Part shown: one piece after another, positions 17,606-25,872 of the stretch
Layout of the letters: each line of letters begins with the position of its first letter
Numbering within the stretch: the stretch's first letter is position 1
Assembly: GCA_017645925.1 (NCBI GenBank)
Contig: JAGCNN010000311.1
Location: forward strand, 1 to 37,727
DNA length: 37,727 nt
Direction: 5' to 3'
Origin: Bacteroidales bacterium
GTDB taxonomy: Bacteria; Bacteroidota; Bacteroidia; Bacteroidales; ML635J-15
The notes under the pieces: generated by a model
Told to the model about the DNA's origin: nothing
Database searches by the model: none
Seen by the model: the letters and a program-made list of their open reading frames with translations, nothing else
Made by a program: the position numbers and the translations under genes

Positions 17606-18757
17606 ATGGGTTTGTTTGATAAACTAAAAAATGAATTTATAGACATAATCGACTGGCTCGATCCGTCTAACAATACAATCGTTTACCGTTTCCCAAGGTA
17701 TCAGAACGAGATAAAGATGGGAGCAAAGCTCACTGTTCGCGAATCGCAGGTGGCAGTATTTATTAACGAAGGTCAGATTGCCGATATATTCCAGCCCGGC
17801 ATGTACACGCTGTCAACGCAGAACATGCCAATCCTTGCTACTTTGAAAGGTTGGAAGTATGGTTTCAACAGCCCGTTCAAGGCTGAGGTTTACTTCGTTA
17901 ACACCAAGAAGTTCCTTGACAACAAGTGGGGAACCCCGAATCCAGTTATGGTTAGGGACCCCGAATTCGGACCTGTTCGTCTGCGTGCATTCGGTGTTTA
18001 CGAATATAGGGTGGAAGATGCAGGAAAGTTCATCAAGGACATCGTTGGAACCGATGGAGATTTCACCGTTGAAAAAATTAACAATCAATTAAGAAATATC
18101 ATTATCACCCGTTTTTCGGATGCTGTTGCAGAGTCGAAAATTCCAGTTCTGGACATGGCTTCAAACTACAACGAATTCTCCGAAAAAATAGGTAAAGTAA
18201 TAATTGATGAATACAAGGAGTACGGCTTGAATATGACCAAGTTCCTTGTTTCGAACATCAGTCTTCCAGAAGAGGTTGAAAAGGCTATGGACAAGCGTTC
18301 GAGCATGGGCGTTTTGGGCGACCTCAACAGGTACACCCAGTTCCAGGCAGCCAACGCTATGGAAGCCGCTGCAACTGCTCCCGGAGGCAGTGCCGCAGGT
18401 TCCGGAATGGGAATGGGCATGGGATTTGCTATGGCAGGCCAGATGATGAATGCAATGAATCCGATGATGAATCAACAGCAGCAAATGTATCAGCAACAGC
18501 AACAGCCAGTAGCTCCGCCGCCAATGCCGGCGCCTTCTACTTATTTTGTAGCTGTAAATGGTCAGCAGTCTGGTCCATTTGACATGAATACATTGTCAAC
18601 AATGATTAAGAACGGACAGGTCAACAAGGACACATTGGTATGGAAGCAGGGTATGCCAGCATGGGCTGCTGCGGGTTCAGTGCAGGAATTGTCAGCGCTA
18701 TTTGGTGCCGTACCTCCGCCAATGCCTGGTATGCCGCCAGTACCGCCACAATTGTAA
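17606..18757 (+). CDS. SPFH-domain protein with C-terminal GYF_2 domain
   Basis: 383 residues. An SPFH (stomatin/flotillin-like) 'virion core protein' type domain spans about 20-235 (VYRFPRYQNEIKMGAKLTVRESQVAVF, FVNTKKFLDNKWGTPNPV, VRLRAFGVYEYRV). A Met/Gln/Gly-rich linker (about 240-300) leads to a GYF_2 module (about 311-360; FVAVNGQQSGPFDMNTLSTM, LVWKQGMPAW), and the tail is Pro-rich. The N-terminal amphipathic stretch DFIIDWLD-like region may touch membranes; no clear transmembrane helix is seen. Architecture matches YdjI-like proteins thought to organise membrane regions; GYF modules bind proline-rich peptides, and the protein's own tail is such a peptide. It follows the Hpt gene by 12 bases and is probably cotranscribed. 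Confidence 0.88.
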   Translation: MGLFDKLKNEFIDIIDWLDPSNNTIVYRFPRYQNEIKMGAKLTVRESQVAVFINEGQIADIFQPGMYTLSTQNMPILATLKGWKYGFNSPFKAEVYFVNTKKFLDNKWGTPNPVMVRDPEFGPVRLRAFGVYEYRVEDAGKFIKDIVGTDGDFTVEKINNQLRNIIITRFSDAVAESKIPVLDMASNYNEFSEKIGKVIIDEYKEYGLNMTKFLVSNISLPEEVEKAMDKRSSMGVLGDLNRYTQFQAANAMEAAATAPGGSAAGSGMGMGMGFAMAGQMMNAMNPMMNQQQQMYQQQQQPVAPPPMPAPSTYFVAVNGQQSGPFDMNTLSTMIKNGQVNKDTLVWKQGMPAWAAAGSVQELSALFGAVPPPMPGMPPVPPQL

Positions 18758-18783
18758 TAGGTTAACATTTAATAATTTAGGAT

Positions 18784-19167
18784 ATGAAACTAAGATGCTT
18801 TTTATTGGTTGTTTTTGCTGCATTAGCATTCGGCGCAAAGGCGCAGACTCTAACAGCAAACGAAATCCCCGACGGAATAAATCCTGACGACTATGGATTT
18901 CCACGGATGGAAGAATACGAGCAGCAGATGCCAAAAGATGCAGATTTGTGTTCTCTTTCTTTTGAAAATGCAACAGGCTATTATGTCGATGTTTGGATTG
19001 ACAAGTCGTATAAGGGTAGAATTACACCATGGAAGCGCATGTCGATGAAGATATTATCAAAGGACAGCGAGGTGTATTTTAGAACTAGCGGCGGAACTTT
19101 CCAGTGGTATTCAAAAGCCGACTGCGACAGCGCTTTCGTACTTGAAGTTGAAGAGGACGAAGATTAA
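18784..19167 (+). CDS. small secreted protein of unknown function
   Basis: 127 residues with a clear signal peptide (MKLRCFLLVVFAALAFGAKAQ). The mature part is acidic and rich in aromatic residues (FENATGYYVDVWIDKSYKGR, FQWYSKADCDSAF), with two Cys residues and an acidic tail (EVEEDED). The pattern of strands, including VDVWIDKSYKGRITPW, suggests a small beta domain of the type found in proteins that describe a 'filler of a cell-surface pocket', but no family is recognised. It lies 26 bases after the SPFH gene and 3 bases before the DHH gene, hence likely cotranscribed with both. Confidence 0.7.
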   Translation: MKLRCFLLVVFAALAFGAKAQTLTANEIPDGINPDDYGFPRMEEYEQQMPKDADLCSLSFENATGYYVDVWIDKSYKGRITPWKRMSMKILSKDSEVYFRTSGGTFQWYSKADCDSAFVLEVEEDED

Positions 19168-19170
19168 GCA

Positions 19171-20211
19171 ATGCCGATTATCAGTGCTTTTGAAAAGGAA
19201 CTTGCTATATTCTCAGACAGACTGAAACTGTCTGAGAATATAGTCATTATACACCATTATAATCCCGATGGAGATGCTATTGGTGCATCACTCGGATTGT
19301 ATAATGTATTAAAACAGACTGGTAAGACTGTCAGGGTTATCAGTCCGACTTTCTTTCCCGACAACCTAAAATGGTTGCCCGGAGCAAAGGAAATGAAAGT
19401 ACTTGGCAAAAAAACGCAGAACGATGCCACCGTCCTTGATGGCGCCGATATGATTATCTGCGTAGATATGAACGCAAAAAAACGAGTAGGAGCAATACAG
19501 CCTCAATTCGAAAAATCAACAGCCTACAAGGCTCTCTTTGACCACCATCCGTTTGTGGAGGATTTCACTGATGTTAGAATTTCCGACACTTCTTATTCTT
19601 CCGCTTGCGAGCTTATATTTGAACTGATTGAAAACACTTACCTGAACCAATACTTCAACACCGATGTCGTTACTTGTCTATATACTGGAATCCTTACAGA
19701 TACCGGCTCATTCGAGTATAGTTCTTCAAATCCGAATGTATTCAGGGTGGTTGGCAAAATCATGGAATACAAAATAGACAAGAACAAGATATACAACAGG
19801 CTTTTCAATGCATGGTCGGAGGACAGGATAAGGTTTATGGGGTTTGTTACTTGCAACCGAATGGTTGTTATGCCTGAGTACAAGACCGCCTATATTTACA
19901 TAACTGCCGAAGACAGAAAGCGGTTCAGAGAAAAATTCGGTGATACGGAGAACTTTGTGAACATTCCAATGCAAATAAGCGGAATTGTGTTCACCGCAAT
20001 ATTCATTGAACGCGACAACTTCATAAAGGCAAGTTTCCGTTCAAAAGGCACATTTGATGTCAATATGTTCAGTGCCAAGCATTTCAATGGTGGTGGACAT
20101 GTGAACGCATCGGGCGGCGAGACTTATATTTCGCTTAACGAAGCTTGTAAAAAGTTTGAGGAACTTGTAAAAGGTGAATATTCGGAAACGCTAATGAATT
20201 ACAAATACTAA
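19171..20211 (+). CDS. nrnA: DHH-family phosphoesterase (NrnA-like oligoribonuclease/PAP phosphatase)
   Basis: 346-residue cytosolic metal-dependent phosphoesterase. NrnA proteins degrade short RNA oligonucleotides and 3'-phosphoadenosine-5'-phosphate; related members cleave pApA or cyclic dinucleotides. Visible motifs: HHYNPDGDAIGAS (Asp33 and Asp35, the metal ligands), IICVDMNAKKRVG, LFDHHPFVEDF (the DHH motif), GILTDTGSFEYSSSNP, and the DHHA1 substrate motif HFNGGGHVNASGG. The start ATG lies 3 bases after the upstream stop. Bases 19205-19243, codons 12-25, form a perfect 16-bp hairpin (see the separate entry). It begins a same-strand run that continues with the FKBP genes. Confidence 0.9.
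   Translation: MPIISAFEKELAIFSDRLKLSENIVIIHHYNPDGDAIGASLGLYNVLKQTGKTVRVISPTFFPDNLKWLPGAKEMKVLGKKTQNDATVLDGADMIICVDMNAKKRVGAIQPQFEKSTAYKALFDHHPFVEDFTDVRISDTSYSSACELIFELIENTYLNQYFNTDVVTCLYTGILTDTGSFEYSSSNPNVFRVVGKIMEYKIDKNKIYNRLFNAWSEDRIRFMGFVTCNRMVVMPEYKTAYIYITAEDRKRFREKFGDTENFVNIPMQISGIVFTAIFIERDNFIKASFRSKGTFDVNMFSAKHFNGGGHVNASGGETYISLNEACKKFEELVKGEYSETLMNYKY
19205..19243. promoter_or_regulatory. perfect 16-bp inverted repeat inside the nrnA-like gene
   Basis: CTATATTCTCAGACAG (19205-19220), loop ACTGAAA, then its exact reverse complement (19228-19243). It begins 34 bases after the ATG and is far too long to be expected by chance in a coding region. Confidence 0.75.
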
Positions 20212-20221
20212 ACTTAGTATC

Positions 20222-20803
20222 GTGTTCGTAAAGAGGTGTTTACATATTATCTTCGTTGCTATTTTGTTTGTTTCGTGCAGCACTAATGGCGAGCATGTCG
20301 AAACAAAGGATCCGTATTCGCAAGTTAAGAAAGAAAAGCAGGAGGAGACAATTGCTATTAACCAAAATATGATTGGCGTGAATAAAGATGTAATTGAAAA
20401 ATATATTGTACGCCATAATTGGAAAATGACAGAGACCGAAACGGGACTTTACTACATGATTTATTATAAAACCGACGGTACGGAAGTAAAAAGTGGCGAC
20501 GAGGTGGAATTTTCGTTCAAGACTTCGCTGCTGAATGGCAATGTGCTTTACGATTCGGATGCTACAGGCAACAGAAAAATGAAGATAGACAGCAATCAGG
20601 AAGAATCTGGCATTAATGAAGGTTTGAAACTGATGAAAAAAGGGGAGAAGGCGTATTTTATTTTGCCGCCACACCTTGCTTTTGGCGTGGCTGGCGACTC
20701 GTACAAGATTCAGCCTTATTCCGTATTAGTATATGATATTGAGATTGTTGACATTAAGCAGCAGCAAAGCGAATATGATTTTGAAGGTGAAGTAGTTTTG
20801 TAA
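20222..20803 (+). CDS. FKBP-type peptidyl-prolyl isomerase lipoprotein (single domain)
   Basis: 193 residues, starting at GTG 20222: lipoprotein signal with FVSC lipobox (Cys19), a charged linker (about 25-60), then one FKBP domain (about 75-175) with ETGLYYMIYYKTDG, SGDEVEFSFKTSL and the PPHLAFGVAG loop that stands for the usual 'P-x-x-x-A-Y-G'. The core is diverged; whether it isomerises prolines is uncertain. Such outer-membrane or periplasmic lipoproteins are related to GldI of gliding bacteria. First of three consecutive FKBP genes; ends 12 bases before the next. Confidence 0.85.
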   Translation: MFVKRCLHIIFVAILFVSCSTNGEHVETKDPYSQVKKEKQEETIAINQNMIGVNKDVIEKYIVRHNWKMTETETGLYYMIYYKTDGTEVKSGDEVEFSFKTSLLNGNVLYDSDATGNRKMKIDSNQEESGINEGLKLMKKGEKAYFILPPHLAFGVAGDSYKIQPYSVLVYDIEIVDIKQQQSEYDFEGEVVL

Positions 20804-20815
20804 AAATCCATTCTG

Positions 20816-21673
20816 ATGAAAAAATGCTATCCGATATTAGCTTTTTTGTTTTTATTTGCTTCATGTACAGACAAATATGGTGATTTCAATGTGGCAGAAT
20901 CCGGCTTGCAATATAGGATTGTAGAGTCAAATGAAAATGCTCCGCTTCCAAAAGTCGGCAATGTACTTGAACTCAGATACACTTATGAAAAAATGGACGG
21001 GACTATCCTTTTTGATTCTGGCGAAGCTGGCAGAAAGTATATGAAAACCCTTGAAAAGCCAGCACATACGGGCGGAAGTATTGAGGATGGTCTTGCCATG
21101 ATGCACGAGGGAGATTCTGCTTTGTTTAAAATTGCCGCCGAAAATTTTCTGCTTTTTTCGGAAAAATACGGACATCTGCCTGATGGCGTGAATGCGCTTG
21201 ACCCTATTATTATAAAGGTAAGGCTTGTGGATATTATGGACGAGAAGGATATGGAGCTGTATATGTCTTCAAGGTATCATACTGGCGAGGATGTTGAAAT
21301 GGAAATCCTTGATAATTACCTAAAGAACGCTAATATCACTGTTGAACCAACAGCTTCGGGACTATATTTTATAGAACGAAATGCTGGCTCGGGTGATTAT
21401 ATCAAACAGGGCGATGAAATTACTGTAAACTATACACTTACACTTGCTGATGGTTCTTTGGTGGAAACTACGCTTGGTCGTGAACCTATGAAATACGTGG
21501 TAGGTCGGGAAATGTTTATTGCAGGCTGGGAAGAAGCTGTTTCGATGATGAAAAAAGGGATGACTGCAACTGCCATAATTCCATCAAAAATTGGATATGG
21601 GGCCGAAACCAAAGGCAATATATTGCCATATTCAACGTTGATATTTGAAATAGAAATCCTTGATGTTAAATGA
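20816..21673 (+). CDS. FKBP-type lipoprotein with two FKBP domains
   Basis: 285 residues with lipoprotein signal (FASC, Cys17). Two FKBP modules: the first (about 25-140) is degenerate, with GDSALFKIAAENF in place of the usual 'P-x-x-x-A-Y-G'; the second (about 180-285) is canonical, with QGDEITVNYTLTLADGSLVETT, FIAGWEEAVSMMKKGM and IIPSKIGYGAETKGNILPYSTLIFEIEI. The C-terminal one probably carries the isomerase activity and the N-terminal one may be a chaperone or binding module. Stop overlaps the next gene's ATG by four bases (ATGA), indicating coupling. Confidence 0.9.
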   Translation: MKKCYPILAFLFLFASCTDKYGDFNVAESGLQYRIVESNENAPLPKVGNVLELRYTYEKMDGTILFDSGEAGRKYMKTLEKPAHTGGSIEDGLAMMHEGDSALFKIAAENFLLFSEKYGHLPDGVNALDPIIIKVRLVDIMDEKDMELYMSSRYHTGEDVEMEILDNYLKNANITVEPTASGLYFIERNAGSGDYIKQGDEITVNYTLTLADGSLVETTLGREPMKYVVGREMFIAGWEEAVSMMKKGMTATAIIPSKIGYGAETKGNILPYSTLIFEIEILDVK

Positions 21674-22716
21674 AATACGGGTTTGCCATATTGTTGCTAT
21701 GCACAGTCGTATTGTCGGCAATTTCGTGCAAGGAGAAGGATAAGGGAACGGATGGTGAGTCCGAACAAACTACTGGACAACATGGCTCTAACCTTACAAA
21801 GGAAGAAGTTGACTCCTTGCTTTCGCAATGGGAATACAGCAATGATTCGGGAGAGGTTACAATGATGATTTTTGGCGAAAACGGCGAAACCGAATATATT
21901 GTTGACCGTCCTGAAAATGTATTTATAAAGACAATCAATGGCGTTGAGTACAAAATAGTTAAGGCTTCCAAATCCCAACGTACGCCAAAAATCGGTGATG
22001 TGATGTACATGGAAATGTCATATCGCACAGAAACTACTGATTCGTTGTTGTTTACAAGTTCTGACCTTGGTGAAGATTTTCGGATGAAACTTTCGGCACC
22101 AAGCGACAAGGGTTGTATCGAGGAAGCACTGATGCTTTTGCACGAAGGCGACAGCGCCGTAATAAAGGTTGATGCCATAAAGTTTTTTGTCAAGTCGCAG
22201 GGAAAGGCAAGTATTCCTGCTTTCATAAAGCGAGGCGAGAAGCTTGTTTTCAATGTGAAGATGAAAAAGATTGTTTCGGGCATTGATTATGCAAATGCGA
22301 ACAAGGAGGTGTATCAGAAGCGAATAGACGAGGAGAACAGTCTTATAAACCGCTTTCTTATCAACATGAACTATCCTCTGAAAAAGACCGATAGCGGATT
22401 GCATATTCTTACGATAAACAAAGGTGCAGGAAAGCGTCCTGCTGTTGGCAGCACCGTAAAGATTGACTATACGGCAGCCTTTATTGATGGTTCGGTATTT
22501 GATTCGACACTTGAGCGCTCAGAACCGTTTTCGTTTGAAATAGGCAAGAAGCAGGTTATTGTCGGTCTGGAGGAAGCTGTTATGAATATGCAGGTGGGCG
22601 ACCATTGTCTTGTGGTTATCCCATTTAGATTGGCATACGGCGACAAGAAATATGGTAACATAATACCTCCATTTAGCACTTTAGTATTTGAAATAGAGTT
22701 ACTTGATGCAAAATAA
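21670..22716 (+). CDS. FKBP-type lipoprotein with two FKBP domains and an N-terminal extension
   Basis: 348 residues, lipoprotein signal with AISC lipobox (Cys20), an extra acidic N-terminal segment (about 25-90) absent from its neighbours, then a degenerate FKBP module (about 92-200) and a canonical one (about 240-348: GSTVKIDYTAAFIDGSVFDSTL, IVGLEEAVMNMQVGD, IPFRLAYGDKKYGNIIPPFSTLVFEIEL). Starts on the last four bases of the previous gene and overlaps the NadD gene by 11 bases. It looks like a tandem duplicate of the preceding gene. Confidence 0.9.
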   Translation: MKYGFAILLLCTVVLSAISCKEKDKGTDGESEQTTGQHGSNLTKEEVDSLLSQWEYSNDSGEVTMMIFGENGETEYIVDRPENVFIKTINGVEYKIVKASKSQRTPKIGDVMYMEMSYRTETTDSLLFTSSDLGEDFRMKLSAPSDKGCIEEALMLLHEGDSAVIKVDAIKFFVKSQGKASIPAFIKRGEKLVFNVKMKKIVSGIDYANANKEVYQKRIDEENSLINRFLINMNYPLKKTDSGLHILTINKGAGKRPAVGSTVKIDYTAAFIDGSVFDSTLERSEPFSFEIGKKQVIVGLEEAVMNMQVGDHCLVVIPFRLAYGDKKYGNIIPPFSTLVFEIELLDAK

Positions 22717-23314
22717 ACGTGAAATATTGCTTTATTTCGGTTCGTTCAATCCTATACACATTGGACATCTTGCAATAGCAAACTATCTTGCCGAATACAC
22801 AAATGCAAATGAATTGTGGTTCGTTGTTACTCCTCACAATCCACTAAAGAAATCGACAACACTAATTGATGACAGAGTACGTCAACATTTGGTTCAAATG
22901 GCAATAGGCAACTATCCTAAATTCAGGGTTTCAGATGTAGAGTTTTATTTGCCAAAACCTAATTATACGATAAATACCTTGACTCATTTGTCGGAAAAAT
23001 ATCCAGACTACAATTTCAGCATTCTTATCGGCGGCGACAATCTTGAAACTTTCCACAAGTGGAAAAATTATGACATGATACTGAAAAAATACAAGGTGTA
23101 TGTCTATCGCCGTCCCAATTGCAAAGTCGTTGAATACGAAAACTCCAACATAGAGATTGTTGATGCTCCGCTGATTGAGGTTTCCTCAAGTTTCATACGC
23201 GAATCAATACGCAATGGCAAGGATGTACGTTTTTTTATGCCAGAAAAAGTATTTGAGTACATCGACAAAATGGGTTATTGGAAGGATAGGCCATACACAG
23301 AATCAAAGGAATAA
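22706..23314 (+). CDS. nadD: nicotinate-nucleotide adenylyltransferase
   Basis: Adenylates nicotinate mononucleotide to NaAD in NAD synthesis. From ATG 22706 it has 202 residues, normal for the family. The nucleotidyltransferase signature GSFNPIHIGHLAIA (residues 12-25) and the C-terminal VSSSFIRESIRNGKDVRFFMPEKV, the I-S-S-T-x-I-R motif, are both clear; LIGGDNLETFHKWKNY is the middle substrate loop. ATG 22706 is chosen over TTG 22703. Its start overlaps the FKBP gene by 11 bases and it ends 5 bases before the YfhO-like gene, so all belong to one operon. Confidence 0.96.
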   Translation: MQNKREILLYFGSFNPIHIGHLAIANYLAEYTNANELWFVVTPHNPLKKSTTLIDDRVRQHLVQMAIGNYPKFRVSDVEFYLPKPNYTINTLTHLSEKYPDYNFSILIGGDNLETFHKWKNYDMILKKYKVYVYRRPNCKVVEYENSNIEIVDAPLIEVSSSFIRESIRNGKDVRFFMPEKVFEYIDKMGYWKDRPYTESKE

Positions 23315-23319
23315 TAGCA

Positions 23320-25710
23320 ATGACAATCAATCCGTTGGCAAAAAAAATACTTATCCATACTGGTGTAGTGATACTTTTTTTCATTGTTGCGGTTGCGTAT
23401 ATGCATCCGATACTTAATGGAAAAATCATTGCACAGGGAGATGTTATGCAGTATCGTTGGACTTCGAGCGAATATGCAAAATTTAAGCAGGAGACAGGAG
23501 AAACTGCATACTGGAATAGTTCTGCTTTCAGTGGAATGCCTATGTATCAGATGCAAAACATTCCTTCCAAAAATATTTTCCAGCCACTGAAATACATTCT
23601 TACACTCACATTTATTGGCAATGGTCCAGAAGGTCGCAACTGCGACTGGGGAATAATGTTCCTTTATCTGCTTGGCTTTTATGTAGCATTGACGGCAATG
23701 GGAGTAAAGCCGTGGTTGAGCGTACTTGGTGCATTTGCCTTTGGCTTTGGAAGTTACAATATTATTATTATAGAAACTGGACATATAACAAAAGCTTGGG
23801 CAATATCAATGATAGCACCGATTTTGGCAGGAATGGTTCTCGTATTCCGCAAAAAATATATATGGGGGATGCTGTTGTTTACGCTTGCTCTCGGACTTCA
23901 GATTCAGTTCAACCACATACAGATTACCTATTATACATTGATAATGGCGGTTGTCGTAGGTCTTGTCTATTTGGGATATTCCATTAAGAATAAGGAATTT
24001 AAGCATTTTGCAAAAGGAGTAGGGGGGCTCGTGCTATGTGCTGCTCTAGTTCTGTTGTCAACTTCGCGCTATTTCATGGTAAATGCCGAATACGTGAAGC
24101 ATACAATTCGTGGCGGGTCTGAAATTACAATCAGCGAACATGATTTGTACAACACAGAAAACCAAACAAATACCATTGACGGACTTGATGCCGACTATGC
24201 CAGCGAATGGAGTTACGGCAAGGCGGAAACTATGACTTTGCTTGTTCCCGGATTCTACGGTGGTAGTTCTGATGAATTGTACTGGGGCGAGCAGCGCTTT
24301 ACAAACGGAACTGTATATATAGGTGCAATAATTGTTTTCCTTTTTTTGCTTGGTTTACTGATAGTTAAGGAACAGGAACGCTGGTGGTTGCTTGCAACCT
24401 TCATTATTGGAATACTATTGGCATGGGGAAGCAACTTGCAATGGTTCAACGACTTACTGCGCAACTACCTACCAATGTACAACAAGTTCCGTTCGCCATC
24501 GATGAGCCTTGTAATTGTAAGTGTATCTGCGGTGGTAATGGCTTTGCTTGCCTTGCGACAAATTTTCAACGATTCGGACAGGAAAAATTACAACATTCCG
24601 TTATATATTTCGGCTGGTATAACATTGATAACCTGTGCGTTGGTAGCTATTGTGGGACCATTGATTGGCTCGTTCAGTGGAGCAGGGGACGCTGACCTTG
24701 GAAAGAGCACAATCGAGGCATTAGTTGCTGACCGAAAAAGCATGATGGCAGTTGATGCTTGGCGGTCCTTCGGTTTTGTACTTGCATCGGCAATCGTTTT
24801 ATGGCTTCATATAAACAACAAATTGAAAAATAGCAAGTTAGTCGTTGCTATAATAGGTGTGCTTGTAGTTGTCGATTTGATTGGAATTGATAATAGGTAC
24901 CTGAATGACAGCAAGTACATAAAGGAATCTGCGCTTGACTTGAAACCAGATGAAGGCGACAAGATGATTTACAATATGGCCGATGAAAACAACGACATTG
25001 ACTATCGTGTATTTAACATAAAACCAAAGCAAGGCAGCGCTTTCAATGATGCAAGGACATCGGCATTTCATCATTCTGCAGGAGGCTATAGCGCTGCAAA
25101 ACTTGGTAGGTATCAAGACATTATGGAACTATATCTGGCTCATTACAACAAAAATGTAATGAACATGCTGAATATCAGATATTTCTTGAAATTTAAGAAT
25201 GACAAATATCAAGTACGCCGAAATGCTGATGCTTACGGAAATGCATGGTTTGTGGATTCTGTAAAATATGTCGGCTCAGCAAATGACGAAATTTTGGCTC
25301 TAAATGACGAGAATCTAAAATCCAAGGCAATTATCAACAAGAATGAATTTGGCGGATTGTCAGAAACTTACAAGCATGATTCTGTAGCTCAAATAGTTTT
25401 AATTTCGGAAAAACTGTACAATCCAAATTTGCGAAAATATTCGGTAAGTACAATCCATGATGCATTGGCTGTATTTTCCGAAATTTATTATAGTCCAGAT
25501 TGGCGTGCATATTTAGACGGAAATCCGGCAGAATATCTGAGAGCAAATTATTTGTTGAGAGCTATGGAAATTCCTGCCGGCAATCATACGGTAGAATTTC
25601 GCAACGAAGCTCCAACGTTTCATAAATGGGAAATTGTAGAAATAATTTCGTCTATAATTCTTGTAATCCTGATTGCAACTGCAATATTCCTAAATTTTAG
25701 AAAAAAATAA
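23320..25710 (+). CDS. YfhO-like polytopic membrane protein
   Basis: 796-residue integral membrane protein of the YfhO family (GT-C superfamily-like membrane glycosyltransferases). About 12 membrane segments fill residues 8-530, with the family feature KIIAQGDVMQYRW in the first periplasmic loop, SGMPMYQMQ, and a periplasmic C-terminal globular domain rich in strands (about 540-760, including IYYSPDWRAYLDGNPAEYLRANYLLRAMEIPAGNHTVEFRN), followed by a final membrane helix. Family members are linked to lipoteichoic acid or surface glycan glycosylation in Firmicutes; the substrate here is unknown. Last gene of the nrnA-FKBP-nadD run. Confidence 0.9.
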   Translation: MTINPLAKKILIHTGVVILFFIVAVAYMHPILNGKIIAQGDVMQYRWTSSEYAKFKQETGETAYWNSSAFSGMPMYQMQNIPSKNIFQPLKYILTLTFIGNGPEGRNCDWGIMFLYLLGFYVALTAMGVKPWLSVLGAFAFGFGSYNIIIIETGHITKAWAISMIAPILAGMVLVFRKKYIWGMLLFTLALGLQIQFNHIQITYYTLIMAVVVGLVYLGYSIKNKEFKHFAKGVGGLVLCAALVLLSTSRYFMVNAEYVKHTIRGGSEITISEHDLYNTENQTNTIDGLDADYASEWSYGKAETMTLLVPGFYGGSSDELYWGEQRFTNGTVYIGAIIVFLFLLGLLIVKEQERWWLLATFIIGILLAWGSNLQWFNDLLRNYLPMYNKFRSPSMSLVIVSVSAVVMALLALRQIFNDSDRKNYNIPLYISAGITLITCALVAIVGPLIGSFSGAGDADLGKSTIEALVADRKSMMAVDAWRSFGFVLASAIVLWLHINNKLKNSKLVVAIIGVLVVVDLIGIDNRYLNDSKYIKESALDLKPDEGDKMIYNMADENNDIDYRVFNIKPKQGSAFNDARTSAFHHSAGGYSAAKLGRYQDIMELYLAHYNKNVMNMLNIRYFLKFKNDKYQVRRNADAYGNAWFVDSVKYVGSANDEILALNDENLKSKAIINKNEFGGLSETYKHDSVAQIVLISEKLYNPNLRKYSVSTIHDALAVFSEIYYSPDWRAYLDGNPAEYLRANYLLRAMEIPAGNHTVEFRNEAPTFHKWEIVEIISSIILVILIATAIFLNFRKK

Positions 25711-25732
25711 TAAGCCTGTATAATTATTGGAA

Positions 25733-25744
25733 AATTTGCAAATT
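25733..25744. repeat. 12-bp palindrome in convergent gap 25711-25872
   Basis: AATTTGCAAATT is a perfect palindrome in the 162-base gap between the convergent YfhO and PafA-like genes. No clear terminator hairpin was found in the gap; AAAGTTGCT occurs twice (near 25808 and 25867). Confidence 0.3.
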
Positions 25745-25872
25745 AGGGGTGCTTTGGGAAATGCTATTTTACATAATATAAATTATCGGACAAAAAGGGC
25801 AATATAAAAGTTGCTGGCTTTTTGTGCTTATAATGCTGTCATAAAACTATCTGGATTGCTGCAAAAAAGTTG

